Of a stretch of DNA of 64,000 bases, positions 1 through 8,686 are shown in pieces. Position 1 is the first letter of the stretch. Every line of letters begins with the position of its first letter. The DNA is from Paenibacillus sp. sptzw28 (GTDB taxonomy: Bacteria > Bacillota > Bacilli > Paenibacillales > Paenibacillaceae), in NCBI RefSeq assembly GCF_019550795.1, contig NZ_CP080545.1, positions 2,003,501 through 2,067,500 on the forward strand. Reading direction: 5' to 3'. Under the pieces are notes generated by a model that ran no database searches, was not told the origin of the DNA, and was given only the letters and a program-made list of their open reading frames with translations. A program made the translations under genes and the position numbers.

Positions 1-2
1 AG

Positions 3-83
3 CGTTGGCAGGCTTATATCGCCCGTCTCGGCTTTATGCCGCCAACCAGAGCCAATGACCGCAAAATTACAAGCCGGATGTAG
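3..83 (+). CDS. C-terminal end of an unidentified protein cut by the window edge
   Basis: One frame is open from the left edge to a TAG at 81-83 and encodes 26 residues (beginning RWQAYIARLGFMPP). I do not recognise the family. The other two frames of this stretch close early or read poorly. It may be the genuine 3' end of a gene to the left or one more fragment, since the next 150 bases hold no gene. Confidence 0.25.
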   Translation, partial: RWQAYIARLGFMPPTRANDRKITSRM

Positions 84-239
84 CGGGAACAAACTCGGTG
101 CCAGCATGCTGACGCAGCGATTCAGAAACTGCCGGGGAGAAACAGCTCTTGCAGTTCCATTTTGGATTGGACTTGTACTCCCGGCAATCGTCACGGTTGA
201 TCAGGAGTACTTCGTTCCGGATCGAAATTGAACTGCCAT

Positions 240-482
240 TCACTCTTCAAGTCTTTCGGGTATGGGTTTCAAAGGATACACCTTCCAAAAGAAATCATCC
301 ACCTGGTGCTGATCGGCAATATAATTATAAGCTTCCACAATTTTTCCGTTTTCGATTTTAACAGTAATGATCCAGTTCAAATCGATTTTATGTCCGTCAT
401 ACTCGCCCCAACCACGGTGCAAATCGACTACGTAAGTATCATTTGCTTCCATGAATAATGGTTCCGCCTTGAAATTGGCGCG
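240..482 (-). pseudogene. Truncated SnoaL/NTF2-like protein, C-terminal fragment
   Basis: The minus strand encodes a 70-residue stretch from an ATG at 452, with the look of the C-terminal half of a nuclear-transport-factor-2/SnoaL-like fold: EANDTYVVDLHRGWGEYDG, then a beta strand IITVKIENGKIVEAYNYIAD and the ending PLKPIPERLEE. Family-like residues (AEPLF) continue upstream of the ATG until an in-frame TAA near 490, so the N-terminal half is missing. Intact members are about 120-150 residues and often unassigned in function. I read it as a decayed gene. No ribosome binding site precedes the ATG. Confidence 0.5.
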
Positions 483-574
483 GCTTTACCGACCAAAGCC
501 ACTTGTACCGCCATTTTCAAACGCATTATGGGATGTACTCCACGTAAGATATTGGACAAATGAAATTCGCGTAA

Positions 575-634
575 GAAGAGTGGCAAAAAGAAGTTGCCGC
601 AGAACTGCGCAGTATCGTTGAAAACGAATATTAA
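575..634 (+). pseudogene. Gene 3'-end remnant in front of a terminator
   Basis: Nineteen codons (EEWQKEVAAELRSIVENEY) read like an amphipathic helical C-terminus. They lie between an in-frame TAA at 572-574 and a TAA at 632-634, and the terminator hairpin at 638-679 begins three bases later. The spacing suggests the surviving tail of a lost gene. The family is not recognised. Confidence 0.25.
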
Positions 635-637
635 GTC

Positions 638-686
638 AACAACAAAGAAACCGCCTGCTCCGGCGGTTTCTTTGTTGTTTCGACTT
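638..686. terminator. Strong bidirectional terminator hairpin
   Basis: Arms 638-655 and 662-679 form a perfect 18-bp stem with the 6-base loop TGCTCC. The outer arms are AACAACAAAG and CTTTGTTGTT, so both strands carry A- and T-rich flanks. It can end transcripts from the left on the plus strand and from the GT2 gene (stop at 695) on the minus strand. Confidence 0.85.
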
Positions 687-694
687 TGGGCGCA

Positions 695-1411
695 TTACCC
701 GGGCAGCTCCATCAGCAGCTTATCGAGCCTTCCCGCATAGAGATTGATAATAGCCTGCGCTTCTTTCAGTACCGAGTCAAAATGCTTGACGGTCCCCATC
801 TGGGAATGCCGCCGGTAAACCGTTAACGGCTCGTTAATATAATGGAAATCGACCCGCTCCAGTATAATCCGGATCCACAAATCGTAATCGTGCGTATACG
901 GCAGCCCTTCGTTGAACCAACCGATGGATTGGAGAAGCTGCTTCGTCATCATAATTGTGCAGCCGTTAATCGCACAACCGTGACGAAGCGACGAAATAAA
1001 CGCCTTCGCAGAAGGGAATTTGACGGCTTGAGCCAGAGAGGTAACCGTCCCGTGCTCGTTCATTACATCGTAATCAGTGTGGCTGATTTCTGCGCCGGTC
1101 TTCTCCATATAGGCTACCTGCTTGGCGATCTTATCCGGCATAAACCGGTCGTCGGAGCTCAGCCATGCCACATATTTGCCGGAGGCAAGCTTCATGCCGT
1201 AATTAAGGGCGCTGGCCGTACCCCCGTTGGCTTTGCCCAAATAATGAATACGGGACAAGTAAGGCTTCAGACGTTCCTGATAGCGCGTAGAACCGTCATC
1301 GACGACGATAACCTCAACGTTCGGATATGTCTGATAAAGCGCGCTGATGACCGCCTGATCGACATACGGATCGTTATAAAACGGTATAATGATCGACACT
1401 TTCGGTGTCAT
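695..1411 (-). CDS. Glycosyltransferase family 2 (GT-A fold)
   Basis: The product (238 residues) should transfer a sugar from a nucleotide-sugar to a cell-surface glycan acceptor in the cytoplasm. It starts with the family hallmark VSIIIPFYNDPYVDQAV, has VIVVDDGS for nucleotide binding near residue 37, an SSDD motif near residue 86 as the likely metal-binding DxD equivalent, and THDYDLWIRI near residue 175 matching the usual catalytic acidic (ED) segment. No membrane helix is evident. AGGTGAAAAGGAT precedes the ATG at a normal distance. It is transcribed divergently from the epimerase gene at 1606 and ends on the hairpin at 638-679. Donor and acceptor cannot be deduced. The family is sure. 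Confidence 0.9.
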   Translation of the reverse strand: MTPKVSIIIPFYNDPYVDQAVISALYQTYPNVEVIVVDDGSTRYQERLKPYLSRIHYLGKANGGTASALNYGMKLASGKYVAWLSSDDRFMPDKIAKQVAYMEKTGAEISHTDYDVMNEHGTVTSLAQAVKFPSAKAFISSLRHGCAINGCTIMMTKQLLQSIGWFNEGLPYTHDYDLWIRIILERVDFHYINEPLTVYRRHSQMGTVKHFDSVLKEAQAIINLYAGRLDKLLMELPG

Positions 1412-1605
1412 ATCCTTTTCACCTCACTGTTTTACTTTTTCTACTTACTATATGGAAACAGGGCGTATGCAGACACGACAGTTGTTCTCAAGCATTCGAC
1501 CATTTTCATGCGAAAATCTCATATTTGCCGGAGTTGTCCACACCTTTTGATAAACCGCTTTCATAGAATAGAGAAAATGCGTTTTACTCTCGGGAGGGAT
1601 GGATT

Positions 1606-2565
1606 ATGAAAACAGTCGTAACGGGTGGTACTGGATTTATCGGTTCACGGTTGACGGCCGCTTTGATCAGCGCCGGCAACGAAGTGCTTGTTCTCGACGA
1701 CCTCTCATCCGGCAGTGCGGAGGATATACCTCAAGGGGCGAAATTTATGCAGATGAGCGTGTGCGACCCGGAATTGCCGAGTCTGCTTGGAGCCGAACGG
1801 CCCGAGGTCGTTTATCATATGGCTGCGCAGGATGTCTCCAGCCTTACTTTTACCGATGTGCCGGCGGATTTGACGACCAATGTCATCGGTACTTTAAATG
1901 TGCTTGAAGGCTGCAGACAATCACCAGGCTGCAAAATTGTATTGGCCTCGACTGCCGCGGTTTTCGGTGACTTAAATATTTTCAAGCCCAGTGAAGAACT
2001 CCCTGAAAGACCCTTGTCGCCTTATGGATTGTCCAAAAGAATAGCAGAAAGATATACCGTCTGGTATTACAGGCTTCATCGCGTTCCCTTCACGATTCTG
2101 CGTTTTGCCAATGTTTATGGTCCGGGGCAAAAACCGAAGGCGGAAGGGGCTGTTGTCGCGGTTTTCATTGAGCGGCTGCGTCAAGGACTGCCGCTGCTCA
2201 TCGAGGGTGACGGCACTCAAATGCGCGACTTCGTGCATGTCGACGATATTGTTCGCGCTTGTCTCCTGGCAGCCTGCAAAGGCTTCAATGAGACCCTGCA
2301 TATCGGCACGGGAGAGCCATGCTCGATTATTAAGCTTGCTCATACGCTGGCAGCTCTTCAGAAGGATCCGGTTCCTGCTGTTCGCCACGTCGGAAAGCGG
2401 CCCTACGATGCCTTCCACAGCGTGTTCGTTCCCGATAAGGCAGGAGCGGTTCTTGACTGGTCGCCGCAAATCAGATTCGCGGAAGGAATCCGTGCCACCT
2501 ATGCGGCGGAGACCGGTGGCGGGAACGGCATTAACTATAGGGACGAAGTCCAAGCGCAACCATGA
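1606..2565 (+). CDS. NAD-dependent epimerase/dehydratase (UDP-glucose 4-epimerase-like)
   Basis: A 319-residue extended short-chain dehydrogenase/reductase acting on a nucleotide-sugar. The Rossmann motif TGGTGFIGSRL is at residues 6-16, the catalytic pair is Tyr140 and Lys144 in SPYGLSKR, and the sugar-side RFANVYGP segment follows. Typical UDP-glucose 4-epimerases are 320-340 residues, so it is full length. A GGGAGGG ribosome binding site sits 7 bases before the ATG. Its last 35 bases overlap the convergent GT4 gene tail-to-tail. With GT2 and GT4 neighbours it probably supplies a nucleotide-sugar for surface glycan or glycolipid assembly. The exact sugar is not determinable. Confidence 0.9.
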   Translation: MKTVVTGGTGFIGSRLTAALISAGNEVLVLDDLSSGSAEDIPQGAKFMQMSVCDPELPSLLGAERPEVVYHMAAQDVSSLTFTDVPADLTTNVIGTLNVLEGCRQSPGCKIVLASTAAVFGDLNIFKPSEELPERPLSPYGLSKRIAERYTVWYYRLHRVPFTILRFANVYGPGQKPKAEGAVVAVFIERLRQGLPLLIEGDGTQMRDFVHVDDIVRACLLAACKGFNETLHIGTGEPCSIIKLAHTLAALQKDPVPAVRHVGKRPYDAFHSVFVPDKAGAVLDWSPQIRFAEGIRATYAAETGGGNGINYRDEVQAQP

Positions 2566-3619
2566 TGTTAACGATGTCTGCGGCATAGCGGCCAGGGGAG
2601 AAATGCGTGCGGATGTGCTGCGCCGCCTGAACGCGGATGCTTTCGGTCAAAGCCCGGTTGTCCATAAGCTCGGAGGCCTCGCGCACCGCTTCGGAGACGG
2701 AACGGGTTTTAAAAAATTTGCCCGTCCGGTTATGGTCTATGAAATGACGGACACCGTCCGAATCAGTCGAGAGCACAGGACACCGGCAGCTCATCGCTTC
2801 GGCCACAGCATAGCCGAAGCCTTCGACGAAGGAGGTGGACAAAACAAATCCCCCCGAATCGCCGATTACGGACAAATAGTGCGGCATATGATCATGGGGA
2901 ATGTTGGAGCGGATCTTCAGGTCCGGCATCAAATTCAAATCCCGGACGAGCTCGTTGAATTTGGCCCGTTCTCCCGGTTCGGATATATTCGCATCTTCGA
3001 ACATCCATATTTGCAAATCAGGGCGCTGCTTCTTCAGCGCCGCGCTTATTTCCAGAAACAGCCGCCAGTTTTTGTTTTTCTCAAGCCGTCCGATCCAGCC
3101 CAAAATCGGTTTGCCGGAGGGATTTAATCCCAAGGCTCCAATATGAACAAACCGGCCGGTATCGATCATATTCTGGATATAGAAGCGGGGAATATCGGCT
3201 AAATAGGTTTGGAACAGAACCATAAGATGCGAGGTAGGAGTGCTTATGGCTGCACGAGCATACCTCCGTATAAATTGTGAAGCAAATTGCAGCGTTGACT
3301 GGGCCTCTTCGTAGGTGCCGAGTCCCTGTGCCTCATAAATTAACGGGCCTTGATAGCCTATCCCGCGCAGCCGTTGAAGCATTAAATGGTCGCAGGTAAC
3401 AATGACGGCGTCGTATCGGCCGTCAGACAGCACCTTTTGAATATCACCATCGTTATTTGTAATGAAATGCGGAATATCCGCCATGTTCTGCCTTCCTGCA
3501 CCGTTCTGTAGATACAAAAAGTGGCTTTCTATTCCGACCATACGCAAAGTGCGGCACCGAAGACGGTTGAGCGTTTCAATCCCTCCACTGGGAACAAAAA
3601 AGGTGAAAAGCAGCTTCAT
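2531..3619 (-). CDS. Glycosyltransferase family 4 (GT-B fold)
   Basis: A GT-B retaining glycosyltransferase of 362 residues. The N-terminal glycine-rich segment FTFFVPSGGIETLNRLR binds the acceptor/donor, and the C-terminal domain shows GWIGRLEKNKNW and then SFVEGFGYAVAEAMSCRCPV, the conserved EX7E donor-binding region. I place the start at the ATG at 3619, because GAGAGGA lies 10 bases upstream. A longer reading to 3676 would add 19 residues with no ribosome binding site. The stop overlaps the epimerase gene by 35 bp. Role: a sugar transfer step in surface polysaccharide or glycolipid synthesis, inferred from the neighbours. Confidence 0.88.
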   Translation of the reverse strand: MKLLFTFFVPSGGIETLNRLRCRTLRMVGIESHFLYLQNGAGRQNMADIPHFITNNDGDIQKVLSDGRYDAVIVTCDHLMLQRLRGIGYQGPLIYEAQGLGTYEEAQSTLQFASQFIRRYARAAISTPTSHLMVLFQTYLADIPRFYIQNMIDTGRFVHIGALGLNPSGKPILGWIGRLEKNKNWRLFLEISAALKKQRPDLQIWMFEDANISEPGERAKFNELVRDLNLMPDLKIRSNIPHDHMPHYLSVIGDSGGFVLSTSFVEGFGYAVAEAMSCRCPVLSTDSDGVRHFIDHNRTGKFFKTRSVSEAVREASELMDNRALTESIRVQAAQHIRTHFSPGRYAADIVNIMVALGLRPYS

Positions 3620-3796
3620 CGCTGTTCCGTCCTCTCTATACGATGGATTTACAAAGAATAAACCTCTGGATTTCAAGCCGAATGTCCGGTTCCAATAGTG
3701 TATGTTCGGAGCCGAAATTCCGATTGGGTACTCGTCTCTTAAAAGCCGGAAATGACAAGAAAGAGTTTAAAGGTCTTCTAAAGGGTAGATATAGTA

Positions 3797-3824
3797 GGAA
3801 GGGAAGGGAAGGGAAGGGAAGGGA
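3797..3824 (+). repeat. GGGAA pentanucleotide tandem repeat
   Basis: Five consecutive runs of GGG separated by AA (GGAAGGGAAGGGAAGGGAAG and one more unit). It lies in the intergenic gap between the GT4 start and the fabH stop. It is a purine-only tract with potential for slippage or G-quadruplex formation. Confidence 0.8.
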
Positions 3825-3898
3825 TGCCCGGAAAGGCGGTCCGGACATACACCATGTATGAACGGTACCGCCTTGAGGAATTCCGGAGATTCGATCTT

Positions 3899-4891
3899 TT
3901 AAAGGGTCCAGCGAAGCAAAAGAGCCGCTTCGGTAAGCCCGCCGCCAAAGCCATAGAGCAGCATGATATCACCTGTTTTGATGCGGCCATCCTTCAATGC
4001 AAGGTCAAGCGCCAGTGGAATGGAAGCTGCCGAAGTGTTGCCGTACTGCGCCATGCTGGTCAGCGTCCGCTCGACGGGAATGCCCGTTTTCTCGCAAACG
4101 GATTCCACAATCCGCATGTTGGCGCTGTGCGGGACGAACCAATCCAATTCATGCGCCCGGCAGCCGTTCTGCTCCAAAATGGATGCGACCCCTTTCGGGA
4201 CCTGGGTTACAGCCCATTTATAAACCTCACGGCCGTTTTGCACAATTTTGCCCGTTGTGTCAATCGGGTGCCCGCCTATGGAAGAGGAAAGGCTGGAGCG
4301 ATAAAGATGATGGCCTTCTTCTCCGGTTGTTCGCACATAAGAGCCGAGGAAGGCCCCTTCCTCACTCCGTTCCACCAACACTGCTCCTGCCCCGTCCCCG
4401 AACAAAATGCACGTCGAGCGGTCGGTATAATCGGTCGCCTTGGACAATGTCTCCGCGCCGATAACGAGGATTTTACGGTGAACGCCGGAGAGCAGAAGAC
4501 CGTTCGCCAGCTGCAGTGCTGCAACGAAACCTGCGCACGCGGCTTGAATATCGACGGCTCCGCAGGATGCGATTCCGAATTCAGCTTGTACCCGGGCCGA
4601 CATGCTCGGGAAATACGTATCGGGCGTAGTCGTTGCGACCAGGATAAAGTCTACATCGTCCAAAACCGCATCATAGCGCGATTGCAAATCCCGGACAGCC
4701 GCAAAACACAGATCGCTGCAAAATTGTTCATCCGATGCGATCCGCCGCTCATAAATTCCGGTTCGCTGAACAATCCACTCATGGTTCGTATCGACCATCC
4801 GCTCCAAATCATCGTTTCGAAGCACCTGCTCCGGAACGTACGCCCCGAATGCGGTTATTTTGGCATGTGACAACAAGGTTGGCTGCAGCAC
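3899..4891 (-). CDS. fabH: 3-oxoacyl-ACP synthase III (KAS III)
   Basis: Condenses an acyl-CoA primer with malonyl-ACP to start fatty acid elongation in the cytoplasm. The thiolase-fold triad is complete: Cys119 in QAACAGF, His255 in VPHSANMR and Asn285 in QYGNTSAAS. The length is 330 residues, normal for the family. An ATG at 4900 is in frame, but AAGGAG would abut it with one base. The GTG at 4891 has the same AAGGAG at 9 bases and is my preferred start. It stands alone, not beside plsX/fabD, so it may be a second KAS III copy for branched-chain primers. A FapR-like operator covers its promoter. Confidence 0.92.
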   Translation of the reverse strand: MLQPTLLSHAKITAFGAYVPEQVLRNDDLERMVDTNHEWIVQRTGIYERRIASDEQFCSDLCFAAVRDLQSRYDAVLDDVDFILVATTTPDTYFPSMSARVQAEFGIASCGAVDIQAACAGFVAALQLANGLLLSGVHRKILVIGAETLSKATDYTDRSTCILFGDGAGAVLVERSEEGAFLGSYVRTTGEEGHHLYRSSLSSSIGGHPIDTTGKIVQNGREVYKWAVTQVPKGVASILEQNGCRAHELDWFVPHSANMRIVESVCEKTGIPVERTLTSMAQYGNTSAASIPLALDLALKDGRIKTGDIMLLYGFGGGLTEAALLLRWTL

Positions 4892-4920
4892 ACTGCTCAT
4901 CTCCTTCTTTATGATCAGGT

Positions 4921-4974
4921 ATTAGTACCAGGTTCTAATATTTTAACTTTATTTAAATTTAACGGTTATGTCAA
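4921..4974 (-). promoter_or_regulatory. Promoter of fabH with a FapR-like operator
   Basis: On the minus strand TTGACA (4969-4974) and TAAAGT (4946-4951) are separated by exactly 17 bases. Just downstream, across the expected transcription start, lies the near-palindrome TTAGTACCAGGTTCTAA (4922-4938), which matches the known FapR box (TTAGTACCTRGTACTAA type) with one arm mismatch. FapR is the malonyl-CoA-responsive repressor of lipid synthesis genes in Bacillales. The position implies repression by blocking initiation. Confidence 0.8.
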
Positions 4975-5753
4975 TGAGTGGTGTCATATTTGTTGAGAAT
5001 GTTTGCAGAGTTTGGGATAGTAAATCGTCAGATATACAGGGAATATTCAACATTATTTATAAATATTCAAAGTGATAAACAATTGAACAACTGTACGCGA
5101 TACAGCAACACAGAGATCAAATAACAGGTTTCATATATTCCTCCTGTACCCACGAAAATACGGAACGGGTTGCGCCCCATCATCCAAAAAGGAGGAGCGA
5201 CAGTAACGATTGGAGTACAACAAGGATGCGTATCATCCTCTACACAGCCGGCACGCTTCTTTGACATTGTGAAGTGTACGCCTGTCAGCTTCGCGAAGCA
5301 AACCGGGGGCCGAACAATACTACTCGATTCGTATCCTTTCCGAGCGAATGAACAGGCTCCACAGTAATGAAGAGAGCCCAATAATGGGGGTTCTTTCGTA
5401 TGCAATTTACAACCTACCTCACCGTGCTCATTTTTAACGTAAAAACGAATCTTGAGAGCAAGTCAGCCCCCTGTTGTGGATGGACTGCTTTTCAGAGTAA
5501 GGTGTCCCGGTACGGCAAAGGCGAATCTTAGACTTCTTGAGGATCAAAGTTCATGAATCTATTATGTTAGCTCAATAGAGAAATGAAGCTGCCATTCACT
5601 AGAAAAAATGATTCAACTATGTGGTGGTTTTCTTAAAAATGCTTATTGATTTATTGTAACATGGCGGATTCTGCAAGTTTAGTACTTGCACTATTCTACA
5701 CACAATTTCACGTTCGAGAAGACGAAAATGGTACATAATAACTCACATTATGG
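4975..5753. other. Gene-poor intergenic stretch
   Basis: About 780 bases between the fabH promoter and the intron remnant. Open frames here (for example minus strand 5067-5405, with a TTG start) do not resemble any protein family and have poor codon character. I see no tRNA, hairpin terminator or repeat. Confidence 0.5.
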
Positions 5754-6290
5754 TTGTTCGCCGTCCTTTATAGATTCGTAGAAGGAAAGCTGAAACTAAA
5801 CATGAATCGAGAGAAGAGTGCGGTAGACAGACCTTGGAACCGCAAGTTTCTTGGCTTTAGTTTCCTGAGGGACAAGAAAGCGACGATTCGTCTGGCTCCC
5901 AGACCCTCTCACGATTCAAAGAGAAGGTTCGAGAGCTAACGAACCGAACGTGCTCGATGCCCAGGGAAAGCCGTATTGTTCAGCTTAACCGATACCTCAT
6001 AGGTTGGATTGGCTACTTTCGACTCGCCTCAGCAAAGATCCACTGTGAGAAATTCGACCAATGGATTCGCCGAAGGCTCCGCATGTGCTTATGGAAGCAA
6101 TGGAAACGGGTGCGCACCCGAATTCGCGAGCTTCGAGAGCACTTGGCGTTCCGGTGTGGGCTTGTTTAGTCATGGCCAATTCCTGGCGAGGTGCGTGGGA
6201 AATGTCTCACAAACGACGCCCTCCCGACTTCCTATTGGGAAGCGAAAGGGCTGAAAAGTATGCTTTCTCGTTAATTGGAGCTTTGTCAAC
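5754..6290 (+). pseudogene. ltrA: Group II intron reverse transcriptase/maturase, C-terminal remnant
   Basis: Reading across frames gives a continuous C-terminal maturase: EGKLKLNMNREKSAVDRPW and FLGFSFLRDKKATIRLAP, then after a shift near 5907 KEKVRELTNRT and VQLNRYLIGWIGYFRLAS, then after another near 6130 LGVPVWACLVMANSWRGAW, and after a third near 6215 ALPTSYWEAKGLKSMLSR. The reverse transcriptase half (with YADD) is absent and I do not find a domain V hairpin just downstream. It is a dead, 5'-truncated copy with at least three frameshifts. Confidence 0.85.
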
Positions 6291-6344
6291 CTTTTGGCAT
6301 TCACCCTTGACAGTTCAAATCCTCAGCCATCAAAGACTCACGCA

Positions 6345-7196
6345 TTATTGAGGGATCAATAACTTTTGCCCGACTTTGAGGTAAACGTTCGGATTTAGAT
6401 TGTTATATTTGATAATCGTCTGTATACTCACACCAAATTTTTGCGCAATTTTCCACAATGTATCACCTGACTTCACTGTATAGTTTCGGTGACTAATATT
6501 GATGCGTGACCAATCAAATAGCTTCCCAGGATCCGTCTTTCTTCCAGGAGCATACTCGTTATGGCCGACAATATGTTTTCTGTCCCGTTGAATAGTAGGG
6601 TGGCGTTTAAGAATTTCATTCAATAAGCGATTTAGAGAGCGATACTGAACATCGGTATATCCGATATTAGCAGGGGCTATCAAACCATACGTGTTTCCAG
6701 GCATGACAGGCAGCATCTCATCCCGTGTTCCAATCGCTAACATCTCAATTCCGATCGAATATTCATTCATTTTGTTTTGATACTGTGGGAATCCTGGCAG
6801 ACTTCCTTTTCCAGCGTGGAATGCGACGCGGTCTTCACTCACCAATCGGTAAATTTCTCCGTTCCGTCCAATCATGTAATTAGTGGAGGTTCCGGTGGTA
6901 AGAAATATGCGATACACATCTTTTACATCATACGGGTTCTGCGGTTTCTGTATGGCATTCGAAATAAAGTGAATCATCACATGTGTGACTTTCTCGGTCC
7001 GGGGGTTCGAAGATTGGGGTGAAAGGTAAAAATTAAGAATTGGGACATTACTGGCACTCACGCTAGTTTGTGAAATGTTATGTTTGACCGCCTGCTTCTT
7101 GTATTCCGGGATCGGCGCTGGCTCCGCGCTTTGGTCGCTACATCCAAATAAGAGCAAACATAAAAAAAAGAGCGAAAAAAAACTTCTCAGTTTCAT
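6345..7196 (-). CDS. LysM lipoprotein N-acetylmuramoyl-L-alanine amidase (Amidase_2)
   Basis: A 283-residue cell-wall amidase. The signal peptide ends in the lipobox LFGC with Cys19, so it should be anchored on the outer face of the membrane. The zinc amidase domain spans about residues 68-215, with THVMIHFI holding a ligand His and HIVGHNEYAPGRKTDPG the second His and the conserved GRKTDPG. A LysM domain (YTVKSGDTLWKIAQKFGVS) forms residues 237-283 and binds peptidoglycan. Divergent from the amidase-like gene at 7491. Base composition is AT-rich compared with the first 5 kb. Substrate is peptidoglycan, either for turnover or a sporulation stage. Confidence 0.88.
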   Translation of the reverse strand: MKLRSFFSLFFLCLLLFGCSDQSAEPAPIPEYKKQAVKHNISQTSVSASNVPILNFYLSPQSSNPRTEKVTHVMIHFISNAIQKPQNPYDVKDVYRIFLTTGTSTNYMIGRNGEIYRLVSEDRVAFHAGKGSLPGFPQYQNKMNEYSIGIEMLAIGTRDEMLPVMPGNTYGLIAPANIGYTDVQYRSLNRLLNEILKRHPTIQRDRKHIVGHNEYAPGRKTDPGKLFDWSRINISHRNYTVKSGDTLWKIAQKFGVSIQTIIKYNNLNPNVYLKVGQKLLIPQ

Positions 7197-7269
7197 AATA
7201 AGTACTCCTCTGTAAATTAAATCCTTGTTTTGTGATTATCATGCACTGCAGACGAGCCAATTATGCATG

Positions 7270-7400
7270 TCTCACGCTTGACCAAATGTGGTCCCGGGAA
7301 CCCCTGTAGCGAGTTCAAAGGTTCGTAAGCGGACGGCCCCAAGTGTGTCCTCGGCAATGATAATCGATCTGCCCTCGCGGGTATCAGCCCGTATAATTTC
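7270..7400 (-). pseudogene. Possible C-terminal gene fragment
   Basis: The minus strand reads RADTREGRSIIIAEDTLGAV and then RLRTFELATGVPGTTFGQA before a stop. The segment looks protein-like and more GC-rich than its surroundings, but upstream residues are low-complexity and no start with a ribosome binding site exists. Family not recognised. It may be debris of a rearranged gene. Confidence 0.25.
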
Positions 7401-7490
7401 AAAGATGTATTGAAACGATAAAAAAGTTAAAAAAGATGTCTTACTTTTAAACAACAGAGTTCGTGAAATCCTCATGAAAGGATATAAAAA

Positions 7491-8501
7491 ATGAAAAAAC
7501 AATTTGTGCTTCTATTTAGTTTGATTTTATTAATGCTAATGAATGTATCTCCTGCTCATGCAGTTAATAACCCGAGGAATATATATGAGGTGAAATCAGG
7601 GGATTATTTATGGAAAATTGCAAATACATATAGGACCTCTGTAGAGGACCTGAAACTAATTAACGGATTACAATCGGATTTAATAGTAGTTGGTCAGAAA
7701 TTAAGGGTTCCCATCATGTACGAAGTTCTTCCTGGGGATAGTCTATGGAAGCTTGCACAAGCATTTAATTCTACAGTCGTTTCTATAAAAACAAAAAATG
7801 GACTTACATCCGATGTTATTTATGTAGGGCAAAAAATAAAGATTCCTCCTACGAAGCTGACCATGCAAGGACAGTATGTGCTAATGACCAGAGAGGAATT
7901 TAAAGATTGGATATTTAATCATAAATTCACAAGAAGAATTGGTAAAATACAGCAACATCATACTTATCAACCGTCTTATCAGCAATTCAACGGATCGAAT
8001 CATTTTTCGTTGTTGAAGGGTATGGAGGATTATCACGTTAATGTGATGGGATGGAGTAATATAAGCCAACAATTAACCACATTTCCAGACGGAAAAGTAG
8101 CTGTAGGCAGGCCATTTAACATACCTCCTGAAGGTTCATTCGGGTTGCTTAATAAATCTGCAATGCAGGCTATTGAAGCTGATGCGTTAGCTATTGAAAA
8201 TGTTGGGAACTTTGATGCAGGTAATAATCAAATGACTGCGGAACAAAGAGAAACGATTGTTACTGTCAGTGCCTTGCTTATGTTGAAATTCGGGTTAACT
8301 CCGTCCGTTGACAGTATCACATACCATCATTGGTGGGATATCAATTCGGGGGAAAGAGTATTAGACAAAGGTGAAGGACATGCCATTAAAACATGTCCAG
8401 GCACTGGTTTTTTCGGTGGTAATTCCACAGCTAGTGCAAAAAACAACTTTTATCCTGTAGTGTCACAAAAAATGCAAGAAATTTTAGCATCAATGCAATA
8501 A
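7491..8501 (+). CDS. Secreted double-LysM peptidoglycan amidase-like protein
   Basis: 336 residues with a signal peptide (cleavage after AHA near residue 24), LysM 1 at about residues 31-75 (YEVKSGDYLWKIANTYRTS), LysM 2 at about 77-120, then a domain of about 200 residues with HHTYQPSYQQF, a middle segment EGSFGLLNKSAMQAIEADAL and the ending KTCPGTGFFGGNS. The last part resembles peptidoglycan-recognition/amidase proteins of the Amidase_2 class, with His in QHHTY and the CPG segment as probable zinc-site parts. AAAGGA precedes the ATG. The gene is AT-rich. Cell-wall hydrolysis is likely, the exact bond is uncertain. Confidence 0.8.
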   Translation: MKKQFVLLFSLILLMLMNVSPAHAVNNPRNIYEVKSGDYLWKIANTYRTSVEDLKLINGLQSDLIVVGQKLRVPIMYEVLPGDSLWKLAQAFNSTVVSIKTKNGLTSDVIYVGQKIKIPPTKLTMQGQYVLMTREEFKDWIFNHKFTRRIGKIQQHHTYQPSYQQFNGSNHFSLLKGMEDYHVNVMGWSNISQQLTTFPDGKVAVGRPFNIPPEGSFGLLNKSAMQAIEADALAIENVGNFDAGNNQMTAEQRETIVTVSALLMLKFGLTPSVDSITYHHWWDINSGERVLDKGEGHAIKTCPGTGFFGGNSTASAKNNFYPVVSQKMQEILASMQ

Positions 8502-8569
8502 TCATAGTTCGTTACTTGAGAAATCAGAGCAGCCTTCCGGCAGCTGTCAATCGAAATGCCTCTTCGGCG

Positions 8570-8607
8570 CGCCCTCTGCACTAATTCCAAGGGATGGGCG
8601 TTTTTTT
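8570..8607 (+). terminator. Probable terminator after the LysM amidase gene
   Basis: CGCCC (8570-8574) pairs with GGGCG (8596-8600) around a loop whose inner CCCT/AGGG bases can add pairs, followed by seven T. It sits between the stop at 8501 and the next gene. Confidence 0.5.
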
Positions 8608-8686
8608 GTTATTATCAAAACATTATTGTCTTTGATGAATAAACTAATAAGGATTCTTGATTTTTAGCAGTAGGGAGAGATATCGA

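Noticed and set aside
842..1609. 255-codon plus-strand frame
   Set aside because: Antisense shadow of the GT2 gene, whose motifs are clear.
2105..3127. 340-codon plus-strand frame over the epimerase and GT4 genes
   Set aside because: Overlaps two well supported genes in other frames and has Arg/Ser-rich shadow composition.
3824..4870. 348-codon plus-strand frame
   Set aside because: Antisense shadow of fabH.
5067..5405. 112-codon minus-strand open frame
   Set aside because: TTG start, Cys/Pro-rich composition, no family resemblance and no clear ribosome binding site.
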